This document shows, one piece after another, positions 23,503-37,745 of a stretch of DNA of 64,000 bases; position 1 is the stretch's first letter; every line of letters begins with the position of its first letter. The stretch is from assembly GCA_027625915.1 (NCBI GenBank), contig JANTQA010000012.1, forward strand, positions 6,346,501-6,410,500. Direction: 5' to 3'. Both the position numbers and the translations under genes were made by a program. The notes below the pieces were generated by a model. The model saw nothing but the letters and a program-made list of their open reading frames with translations, made no database searches and was not told where the DNA came from. This DNA is from Anaeramoeba flamelloides (lineage: Eukaryota > Metamonada > Anaeramoebidae).

Positions 23503-24947
23503 CAACTGCTTTTAAATTTCTGTTTTTCGATATGAAAAATCACTTTTAACTTTTTTCAGATTTCGATTATTCTGTCAATTGCTATAATATTCTTAATTTT
23601 TGAGCAAAAAATTTGTCTAAGAGTAAATTTTGATTGAAGGAACTAGTTAATACATTTTCCTTACTAAAACACATCAAATTATAATTAGGTATAATTAAAC
23701 TTAATAAAAAACTTATTTTCCAACTTTTATGTAAAAAATGATAGTTTTCATTCAGTTCATTTTATTTCTCCTTAATTTTCAGTAAAAGATCTGATCCTTT
23801 TTGTTTGCTTTTTTAGATTTAAAAATAAAAAAAAAAAAAATAGAAAAATTTTTTGTTTTATTTTTAAAGAATCTCGCTTTTAGTCATTTCTTGTAGTTTG
23901 TTGGAAAAAACTAAATTTCCAAATTTAATAATATAAAAAAAAAGAAAAATAAATGTATATTTAAATCATAAATATAAGAAATAACAATTAATTTATGCTA
24001 TATACAAATATTTATATTTTTTTGGAATTTGCAAGATAAGGGAAAATCTTTTTTTCAAATATTACGAGTATTAAAAATGAACTTTTATTATTAAAACAAG
24101 TTATTTGATAATTTAATTTTATTTATTTATTATAATGATTGTTTTTATTTGTTTGAAAAACTAAAAAAAAATTGATTAAAAACTAATAAAAATATTTTTT
24201 TTTACAATCTTTGTGTTATTACTAACTCGCTGAAATAATTAAGAATCCGTTTAATTAATTATTGATTATAAATAATCAAATTCAAAAGTTAATCTTTTTT
24301 GTTTTTAGTTGGATTCTACAAGCTTTGAAAAAAAGTATTTTTGTAACATTTTTAATTTAAGTTTTTCATTGATTTTTGAATATATTTTGAAACAAAAAGC
24401 TAAAATTATTTTGAATTGTACTTTGAAAAAATAAATTATATTTTTTACAAATTTAAAATAATTATACTTTTGTTGAAATTAAGTAGATTTTTTATACGGG
24501 AGTTATTTTATAATTTTAGGGGTATATTTTTTAATGTGTATTTTTGTACACTTTCTTTACCGACAATAAAATTCTTTTCTTCTTTAATGGATATAATATT
24601 TTTTCCCAATAATTTTTGAAATATGTTGACTTTTGAATTTATTTAAAAATGAGAAAAAGGGATCAAACTTTTAAAACCAATAATTCAAATCTGAATAATA
24701 ACATAAAAAATAATTTTGGATTGTAGTAATTAGATTTTTACTTCATTTTTCTATTCCAAGATACTGTAATTTTTTTTTAATTCTCTATTAAATTTTATAG
24801 AAAATTTTTTGAATTAACAATTTTAAGAATTAAAAAAATATTTTACCTAGAAGGATCTTTTTTATAATAGATTTCTTAATATTTGTTGAGAAAGAGTGAT
24901 ATTTTTTAACATATACAAAAGGTAGTAATAAATTAATGAATTCCTTA

Positions 24948-25145
24948 CATTCAGTTCCACTTTTAAGTACAATTTTTCTCTAAAAATTAATGCACACAAA
25001 ATAATTACAAATTAAGTCAGAAAATTCAAGATTCTATCAAAATAATTATTAAAAAATATTTCCTCAAAAAATGTACTTTAATTTAAGGTTTTTTGTACCC
25101 AAATTTCGTTGAAAGTTTGTTTCTTAAAAGTGGAGCTTGTGGTAA
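24948..25145. mobile_element. MITE family A, about 198 bp
   Basis: TA precedes CATTCAGTTCCACTTTTAAG, and the right end reads TTAAAAGTGGAGCTTGTGG followed by TA. The arms and the central TATCAAAATAATTATT spacer match the family layout; some end bases are decayed. Confidence 0.7.
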
Positions 25146-25737
25146 CTGTTTTTGTTATTGATTTATAGAACTTTTTAAAACCAAACGTATCATTAAATCA
25201 GAGACCTATGAGAATAATCTTGTTTTTTTAATGATTAAATTTTCAATCAAAGTCAAAAACAAATTCACAAATTCTTCTGTTCATTGAAATTTAAAAGAGA
25301 TAAAATTTTAACTGATGTATCTTTTTTGCAAATTGGAAATTATTTTTCATTTAGGATTATGAGCTTGCCATAACGTAAAAAAAAATCAAGAATAAAATCT
25401 TAGCAAAAAAATAATTAAAGATCATTTATTGAAATATATGACTTGAACATCTATCACTTTGAATAGAAGCAATATGAAGTGAAAATTTTTTCCTATTTAA
25501 GATTTAAACTCAGGTAAGAAATATGGTAGTTTCCAAAAATATTTGACTCAACAATCTATTTATTATAAAGTTAATCAATTCTTTAATAGAATTTAACATT
25601 AATTTTGATATTGGACTCATAATTATATAATTTGGTTCTGTCTTTGGTACCATCAAAATGAGTGTTAAAAAATTATCTAAGATTCTAATTTCATTTTTCG
25701 TAAAAATTTGTATTGATAGAATCTTATTAATAATCCA

Positions 25738-25872
25738 ATGGACAAATCATATGAAACACAACTTCAAGAAATTATGCAAATTTATGAAAATCTATGCTTC
25801 CTTGAAAAGGTTCTTATTCAAACTTTCCTTTTTTTTTTAAAACTCAAAAAAGAATCACTTTCAAAAATTGGT
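25738..25872 (+). CDS. Possible first exon of MED23
   Basis: An ATG at 25738 opens a 45-codon frame beginning MDKSYETQLQEIMQIYENL. Human MED23 begins near its N-terminus with METQLQSIFEEV, so five residues in a row plus the following Ile match, just upstream of the MED23 body, which lacks the first 50 or so residues of the family. Candidate donors are GTTCTT after the Lys codon near 25809 and GTTAAT near 25868. Both are GTT, unlike the GTA donors of the other introns here, and the acceptor before 26250 is unclear. The join is therefore unproven; the match may be chance. Confidence 0.35.
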
Positions 25873-26269
25873 TAATTTTAACAGTCACCTAAAAAAAAAC
25901 AAAACAAAAAAAAACGTACTGTAAAATCAAAATAATCTGTAACGAACCTAAAATCAATAAAAACTCGATTTTTTGAGTTAAAAGTACAATTATTGCAAAC
26001 CAAGAAAATAATAAACCAAAAAAAAACTCAAAACAAATCAAAAAAAAGTTACCTTAATTTAAAATTAATACCAAGATCCCCAACAAAATCAATTAAATTA
26101 AATTTTCTTAATGTCTTTTTTTTTTGTCTTACCTTTACTCTTCAAAACAAAAACAAAAACACAAAACACAAAACACAAAACAAAAACAACAAAAAAAAAA
26201 AAAAACAAAAAAAAAACAAAACAAAAAAACACAAAAAAAAAACAGCACCCAAGCGATCCATTATCCCTA

Positions 26270-28264
26270 ATGGACAACATTTTGGACACAACCTCATATT
26301 TCAGTTACAAGTCACCCAAAATCACGAAACAACTGATAAAGGTATTAACAAAATTTGTCGAATATAATGTTCTTGACACTGATTTAGTTGTTCGTAAAAT
26401 GTTGGAACAATTGAAAGAGCTGTTAACGCATAATGAAAAAGCGTCGTATGCCACAATTAAGTCTCTGTGCAAGATCCTCTCCAAGATCTTAGTCTCTTAT
26501 TCAAATCCTTCTGAAATTTTAAAAGAATTTTTGAGTATGCTGCGTAACCCCGAAATCTCTGAAAAGATCATGGTCAACGCTAAAAAAGTGTTAAAAGCAG
26601 CTGTGTCCTTATTGCCGCACTACTATTCGATGAACGAAATCGGGCTTAAAGATCAAGAGTTACACCCTGTCTGCAACAAGTTGGTCACCAAATTTGAGAT
26701 CAGTGCGAATCGATTTATTTCGTTGCTAACGCCCGTCGATTTGTGCACTTACACTCTGTTTGTCCCCCAAAGGTATTCCAAGCAAAGCATAAGAGGGAAG
26801 GATGACATTACGCTCAGGATGATCTTGAAAAATTTTGAAAATTTCAAAAGCGACCCGATCCGAAGGCAGCACTTGGCAAAGAACATTTTCTACCAAATGA
26901 TCCAAAGGAGATGCTTTGCCAAGGAATTCATCTCACTGATTGATCGTAACCCGTTTCTATTTACAAAGACTGCGCTTCGGAAGGCAATGGTCGAGGCCTG
27001 TATTAATTTGGTCGAGCAAGAAAAAAAATATAATTATAAGGGATGGTATGAGGTTACGCGCGGCCCCTCAGAGGAGTTCCACATCTGGAAGAGTCTGCTG
27101 TTTTTTTGTGAAACACTCTATCGGCTCTTTGGCAAATACCTGGATTTCAGCCAATTTTTTTTAGATTTGTCCAGCTATAATATTAAAAACAACGCGCTCA
27201 TTTGGATCGCAGCGCAATGCTTTGTCTGCGAAGGTGGGATTGCAGCGATGAGAGAGGACTACAACAACGGGCAATTGTTCTTGCTATCAACGATCATGAA
27301 TTTTTTTGATGAGAAGCAGGACAAATTCCATCAAAGGGATTATGCAATCCATTCTTTAATCTCCAGAGTCAACATAACGATCGACATCCGAGAGGACATT
27401 ATTAATGAGCAATTGATTTCCTTTGTCTCGAGTATTAAAAAGACGATCAAAGATGAAATTTATTTACAAAACGAGAATTTGAAAAGACTACGGCAAAAAT
27501 CTGAAAGGGTACAACGGATCGATCCAAACATGATGACCGCATTTGCCCTGAAGTCAATGCGATCCACAGCGCCACCCGCGGACTATTTTTTCCAATGGAT
27601 CAAATCACTTTCGAACCGAGAAGATTTACAACATTTACGTAAGCCCATTGCCTCTTTAAGTATTAAAACGAGAATTAGGATTTTGGATGATCTTGATCAG
27701 TATCTGATTAAAGCACTAAACACAGAGAGCCTAAGCCAAATAGATATAATTTTAAAGGCCTTTACACAAGTTCTTGATTTAACCCCCTCATGTTTGTATG
27801 ATATGAAAATTTTAAAACCTTTAAATAACCCTACCTTGCTACAATATATATTATCAGATTTTTTTAAATATTATGAAATGTTTGATTCAAATAATGAATT
27901 TTATAAACTAATCCGAAGTTATCAAAAATTTTTCATCTTAAAAACTGCCAATGCTGGATTATTATTAACAAAACTATTTATGAAAATCTCCAATTTTGTA
28001 GAAATTCATTGGATGATAACTAATAGTCAAAGATCTACAACGAGTTATGAATTTTTTTCGCGACATGCAATTTTTTGCTTATCCAGAGTAAATAAAGTTT
28101 ATGATTTAGGTCTTCCAGAAAATTCTAAACCAACTGATACAACTAGTAGTAAAAGTTCAAGTAATACTAATAATAGCAGTAATAACAATAAAATGGAAAT
28201 TGAAAAAGAAATAAAAGGCCAACAGCAACAGCAGCAACAGCAGCAACAGCAACAACAACAACAA

Positions 28265-28300
<36 letters not shown>

Positions 28301-29899
28301 CGATCACATGGTATAATTGAAACTTTTATTAATAATTTATATATAGTCTATTGGTCAGAAAAAACTATTGAACATTTCCCAGAACCAATAAAAACAATTA
28401 TTAAAAAAAGAAATCAAATTAATAAAGAAGAAGTACAAAAAAAGATCAGAGAATTAAGAAAGAATTTATCTGAAGGTTTCAATAAATTAAAGCAACTAAA
28501 TTCACAAAATAATAATAATAGAAATCCAATAAATGCGAGACAGGATTATATTCAATGCTATCTTTATGAATTATTTAAATCACCAACAAATAAACAACAA
28601 AATTATAATTTCTTAACAATTAGTCATAAACGATTGCCATTTGTAAACAAATATCAATGTGCAGCATATCTTGTCGATTATATTTTAGATATTAACACCC
28701 AACAGGAATTTCAATTTTTCAACAAATATTTGTTTAATTCACAAGTACCAAAAATAAATTTTTCACTGGTGATCTTAATTTTATCAGATCGATTACATAT
28801 AGATGCAGGGTTTGCATTATTAAAATTACTATTGGACAACAAAAGCCAATACTATTCAGGATATGCTAATAGGAAAAAGGAAGCCGAAATTGGATGGGCA
28901 AAAAGGATCTTACCGCCATTTGATTATTTAATCTATAGGCTGATTGAACACGAGCAATTTAATTTTTTATTTCAATTGTTAACATTATATTCGAGTCTAT
29001 ATCGTTATCATACATTCCCCATTTTTTATTTAAAAAATTTATTTCATTATTTTTATCTGTTTTTGCAAGCCAAATGGGAAATTAAATGGAAATTGTGTGA
29101 AATCATTTTGCCCAAGCAGTTTGAGAGCAAGGGCTTCTATTTGGAAAAAGAAGAGGAAATTAAAAACACTCAGACAAGTAAGAAATTGCGATCATTATTA
29201 AACCCCAAAGTTCAATTCAGTTCGCAAATACTCGAATTGGTTTTTTCAATTGTCTATAGATTCATACAGACACCAGATTTGATGACCTTCCACTTCAAAC
29301 GATTGCCAGAAATGCCCTCATATGTAGAGGAAATCATACAATCTGCCTTATTGGTTTTCCTAGTACACAACACAGAAAAGATCTTTAAATCCTTCTGCTT
29401 CAATTTAAATAACCAGACAAGAAAATATAATAAAGTAATTGCCTTCATCGCTTCACAATTGCCACACAATTTCCATATCATAATCTTCCAACTAATGAAG
29501 CAATGCATAGCAGACGTTTGTAAAAATAATTTACAAGAAAACATTAAATTAAATTATTTAGAAATGTTTCAAATTTTCTTGAATTTTTCAAAGCCTCAGT
29601 CCGATATAATCATACAATTAATAGATTTTTCTTCCAATTTAATCAAAACAGTTGACCATTTAAAATTTTTAATCAAAATTTTTGCACCCTCTTCTCATAA
29701 TTTTTTAACAAACAAATTTAAAATTAAAATCATAATTAAAAAAATCTTACAAATAATCGAACAACTGATTATTTCAAATAAAAACTTGAATGTTACACAT
29801 CTATTGCCATTGATAGATTTTATACAATATCTTTCCACTTTTAGTGGACCAGATAAAGAAATTCAAAAAACATTGAAAAAATACCACTTAAAATTTTAA
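26270..29899 (+). CDS. MED23: Mediator complex subunit 23 (MED23/Sur2)
   Basis: Mediator tail subunit that links activators to RNA polymerase II. Counted from the ATG at 26270 the protein has 1209 residues (human about 1370). Matching stretches in order: SPKITKQLIKVLTKFVEYNV near residue 13 (SPKRISFLYDCLAMAVETGL), the helical region to about residue 330, the RELRKNLSEGFNKL segment near 730, then LPPFDYLIYRLIEHEQF near 885 followed by YRYHTFPIFYLKNLFHYF (LPVFDIVIHRFLELL and YKFHDRPVTYLYNTLHYY in human), FKRLPEMPSYVEE (FNEFPNPAAHALH), and IASQLPHNFHIIIFQLM (IITALPEPYWIVLHDRI). A Gln run coded by CAG/CAA (28219-28302) is an insert. An in-frame ATG at 26111 would add a Lys/Thr-rich A-tract leader and is less likely. 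Base composition changes sharply inside the gene. The first residues of the family may lie in an upstream exon. Confidence 0.82.
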
Positions 29900-29934
29900 T
29901 GAAATTTTTCGTTTTAAAAAATAAAAATATTAAC

Positions 29935-29936
<2 letters not shown>

Positions 29937-29971
<35 letters not shown>
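29937..29971. repeat. Poly-T tract of 35 nt downstream of MED23
   Basis: An uninterrupted T run begins 38 nt after the MED23 stop codon and ends in AGG. It may serve as a 3'-end or transcription stop element, but homopolymers of this size occur elsewhere in the spacers, so it may simply be a microsatellite. Confidence 0.85.
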
Positions 29972-29973
<2 letters not shown>

Positions 29974-30200
29974 GTTTTTAAGTATGGATCAGATTACTAA
30001 AATAAAGTTTTTCAGAAATTAAAAAAGACAAAATAAATACATTTTGGAAAATATAATAATTGATTGAATAGATCCTTTGGAAAAGGAGAATGGCTTAAAT
30101 AAAAAAGGTGATGTTAAATAATTTTGACAATCAAACTCCATTTTAATCAGAGGATCTGAGAATAATAAAATGTGAAAAAAAATTTGAGATAATACAATTG

Positions 30201-30768
30201 TAATAAACTTTGCTTCAGTCAAAGTTGCCTAATAGTTTTTTCAAATATCAATTCATTTTTTTATAAATTGAACTTTGAAGAAGAAATTAAACATAAGTAG
30301 AACAATACACATCAATGGATAGATGCGATCCTTCTGGAATAAAACTAATAAAATCAATATATTTTCTGAAAAATTGAAAAACTCAACATCTTTCGTTCAC
30401 TATTGAGAAAAACACAACAATGATCATTTTGATCTTCAATTGAAGATCAAAATAAAATCACATGAGAAAGAAATCAATATGATTTTTCAACGATAATTTT
30501 GGCTGCTTCAGTAACATTTATATAACAGTTTTTTACCAAGTTACTAGCGATCTTGCAATAAAAAAAAAAATTTGTAAATGATTTACATTTCAAAGAAAAT
30601 ATCAAATAAAAAAAATGTGTAAAAATGTAAATAAGTGATTTGAAAAAAGATATCAATTTTGACATTTCCAAAATTAAAATTTTGTTTCTAATCGCTATTC
30701 AAACATTTTAAACTTATTATTTTTCATACATTACTATTGTACTACTTTGACTGGAAAATGGTTCATAA
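30201..30768. mobile_element. MITE family D
   Basis: The left end TAATAAACTTTGCTTCAGTC is mirrored by TTTGACTGGAAAATGGTTC at the right end. Size (about 568 bp) and ends agree with the D copies at 10.4 and 46.4 kb; the interior is more decayed. No reading frame. Confidence 0.6.
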
Positions 30769-32663
30769 ATGAAATAATGTATAATTATGTCAGGAAATAA
30801 AAAATTTTTTAAAATAACTTTTTCTAAAGTAATACCAACCTATTATTTTCATAAAAAAATAGATAAAATATATTAAATGAAAGAAAAATAAACGAAGATT
30901 AAATTAAAAAGGGAAATATAAAAGAAAAAAAATAACAAATTAAAGTTAATAAAGATTAAATAAGTTCAACGTTAAAAAAAAGATTAGTTTTTTTACTTGA
31001 TAAATGTGATTTCCAAAAAATAATATAAATAAAAAAAACCTTGAACTAAATTAGAAAAATATTCCAGATCTAAAAAATTGAAAATTAATATATCAAGATG
31101 TTTATTAAATAAAATGTTTTGAATTTATTCTTTTTAATAAATTAAACTGGAGAGTTCTAACTGAAAAATAGTTCATAGTATTTTTACAATATACTTTTTT
31201 GGTACTGATTTGTTTAAAATTGATTATAATTTTGATTATATTTTTGTAACATTTTTTTGAATTTTAAAAAACATAATAATATTATATAAGTTATTTTTTT
31301 AAATAAACTATCCTTACACATTTCGAATTAAGAATGTTCTTTAATTTGCTAAAGTTGGAAAAGTTGTGAAAAAGAATGAAAATATTAATTTCATTTTTAT
31401 TTATTTTGTAAAGAGATTTAAAAAATCTACCCAAATTTACGAAAACCTTAGTTTATAATTAAATCTACAATTTAATTATTATTCTTGTTCTAAAAAAAAT
31501 ATTTAATTCAGTATTCAAATATATAAGTAAGTTCAAAATAAATATGAAAAGTAAAAATTAGGGACTTTTTCAGTAAAATTTAAATTATAAAATAGAATAT
31601 TAAATTTTTTTTTGTGATTTTCATCATTTTAATGTTTTTTAGAGGAAAAAATTCTCTAAATTGTGTATATTTTTAGTTATAGTAATTTTAAGAAAAAATT
31701 TATATTGGCCTTTCCTTTTTGATTTTAAAATTTAAAAGAAACTAATCTCAGATTTACTTATTGTTTCTTGTCAATTTTTTTTATCAATTAATCTATTAAC
31801 CTATTAGAAAAAAAAGAAGAAAAAAGACTTTTCTATTTAGAAAATTGTTTTCCAAAGTTTGTACAGAATATTTTTATAAGTTTATTTCCCCTAGAATCAT
31901 CTAAATATCTTATGAATGATTATATCCAATTACAGAACTTTAATTCGAAATACATTGTAAAAATTATAAATCTATGATTTCTTTTTCAATATATAGAATA
32001 TCTTGTAATATCTTATAACAATGAAGAAAGTAGAGTATTTACCAATTTTAACCTATAAAAGTCTAAACAAAAAAAACTTTTTCTACTTCGATTACAATCT
32101 TAAAAAAAAAACAGACTTATTACATAAATTTTCTTAACAAAATTTTACTTAGTACTCAAAAAAATAAAAAAAAAATAATAAAGTGAATATAACAACTTGA
32201 AAGAACAAATAAAATAACCCCTCTTGGATCAAAGTTAGAAAATTGGCAACACTATACTGTACCCCCCCCAAAAAAAAAAAAAATAAAAAAAAATAAAATA
32301 AAAATAAAAAAAATGATATTATAATCTTTTTAAAAATGAAAAAATTAATCAACAAATAATAAATTATCTATAATTTAAATCTAGAAATATTTCTGAATTT
32401 TGGAACTACTCTTATATATTAAATATATTTTAATATGTTTTTTTTTAAAAAAATAGGTCCTATAATGGTTCAGGAAGAAAAACCACAAAATGTAAAAAAT
32501 TTGGTTACTGCTTCAAATAGTATTAAATATAAAACAATTTATTTGGGAATGTGAAAGATATCTATTTATGAGAATCAAATAGGAAAAAAAAAATCTCCAA
32601 AATGCGAGGCAAAATAATTATATGAAAAAGTTATTCATATAAAAAATACTCAGAAAATCTTTA

Positions 32664-32715
32664 CAGTCAGTTCGGCTTTCAAGGTGGAGCTTTTAGAAAA
32701 TAGTTAAGGTACAAA
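32664..32715. mobile_element. MITE family A, end fragment
   Basis: TA then CAGTCAGTTCGGCTTTCAAG is a family A left end; the matching right end is missing, and the sequence passes into the family I element at 32722. Confidence 0.5.
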
Positions 32716-32721
32716 AAAATC

Positions 32722-33097
32722 TTAAGGGATTAATCTCTAAAAAAATTTTTTTACCAAAATTTAATAGAGATTGATAAATTTTTTTGACAATTACTTAGAT
32801 TTAAAAAAACCTATTTATTTTCAATATTAAAAATATTTCTAGATATGGAACCCTTACAGTCAGTTCTAGTTTTAAGGCACATGTTTTCAACGAAAATTAA
32901 TGCATAATAAAAATCTCAAATTAAAACACAAAATTCGGATTCGAGTAAAATACTTTGTAAAAAAAAAATTCCCAATTTTGTGCTTAAATCTGAGTTTTGT
33001 TTTGTAACTTAAATTTTTTTCAAAGTTTGTGGGTTAAAAGTGGAACTGGCTGTATTTAGAAATTGTAAAACAAAAATAATAGAAAATAATCCCTTTT
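32722..33097. mobile_element. TTAA element family I, internally deleted copy with nested MITE
   Basis: TTAA then GGGATTAATCTCTAAA at the left; the right end reads AATAGAAAATAATCCC then TTTT. Minus the nested family A element (32857-33052) this is about 170 bp. Its left 80 bp and right 85 bp align with the two ends of the 929-bp copy at 51.55 kb (for example CAATTACTTAGATTT and CCTATTTATTTTCAAT); the middle is absent. It is therefore an internal-deletion derivative of the larger element. Confidence 0.65.
32857..33052. mobile_element. MITE family A, 196 bp, nested in family I
   Basis: CAGTCAGTTCTAGTTTTAAG at the left and AAAAGTGGAACTGGCTG at the right, flanked on both sides by TA. The flanks rejoin as a continuous match to the intact family I element: ...CCTTA before and TATTTAG after, against CCTTATTTAG in the 51.55-kb copy. 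This shows the precise insertion site and a TA duplication. Confidence 0.88.
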
Positions 33098-33149
33098 ATT
33101 AGGAAAAATTATTTTACCACAAAACGAATTGAGAGATTTAATTTGAGAT

Positions 33150-33263
33150 TTTTTTTTTGTCTAAATTTTTGTACTAGAATCTATATCTAGTGTCTTAATT
33201 TGAGATTTTTATTGTGCCTTAATTTTTTTTAGAAAGTATGTATCATAAGGGTAGAACTGACTG
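33150..33263. mobile_element. MITE family A, right half
   Basis: GTCTTAATTTGAGATTTTTA, TTGTGCCTTAATTTT and GTAGAACTGACTG form a right arm of family A. The left arm is not recognisable. Confidence 0.55.
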
Positions 33264-33284
33264 AATAAAATACATGGTTTTTGG

Positions 33285-33600
33285 GGATTCAAAAGAATTG
33301 AGTAAAATCAAATAATATTTTCATATTAAATCTGGGAAAACCAATCGAAAAGTGTCTTCGAGTGCTATAGAGTACCTAGACTTTTTTTAATATTGGGAAT
33401 GAAAAGAAAATTAAATAAATTTTCTTTTTATTTCAAAAAGTAAAAAAAATCTAACTTTATTTTACCAGAATTCAAAAGAATTGAGTAAAATCTTTGTTTT
33501 TATTTCATTTCTTTGAATTATGAATAAACTACTGGATTTTTTTTTTTTTTTTAATTTCTCAAATTTTGAAAAAAAAAACCTAACGACAGTTGATATGTTT
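33285..33600. repeat. Foldback block E3
   Basis: AATTCAAAAGAATTGAGTAAA occurs twice in nearly the same form (about 33286 and 33472), around an AAATTTTCTTTTTATTTC palindrome and an AACCTAACGACAG end. The same words occur in the E block at 39.7-40.2 kb. Shorter and less regular than E1 and E2. Confidence 0.5.
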
Positions 33601-34028
33601 TAAACTTGGTCATACAAATGATATTATTATTTTTTTATTATAATATTTTTATTATTGTTTTTACCCTTCTTTTATTTTGATAAATTTTCTTTCATTACTC
33701 CTTTCACTTAATAACAAAATAAATTTATAAAATTCAAAAAATAAAAATGGTAAAAAAATGTGAAAAAATATTTATTAATAAATAATAGTTTTTGTGAAAA
33801 AATTGCTTATTCAAATAAAGCTATTATAAATTAGTGTTAATTGTTTAAATGTAAATAAAATTGGTTGTATTGAATCAAATTCAAATATTTCATTCATTGA
33901 GTATTAAACAAATACATAAAATATAATAAGAAATATATCTATCCATCAATATATAAACATAAATTCTAGATTGAGAAAAAAATAATTTTTTATTTATTTT
34001 TTTTTTTATTTATTTTACGTTTCATCAA

Positions 34029-37745
<3,717 letters not shown>

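Larger units (their letters stand above)
29900..34028. other. Gene-free spacer of 4.1 kb, repeat-rich
   Basis: No gene is seen between the tail-to-tail MED23 and DDX41 genes. The right part, 32.66-33.6 kb, is a cluster of A, I and E elements, one nested in another; the left part holds a 35-nt T run and a D element. Confidence 0.6.

Noticed and set aside
26111-26269. Extended MED23 start at 26111
   Set aside because: The added residues are Lys/Thr/Gln from A-rich tracts; homology begins near residue 13 after the ATG at 26270.
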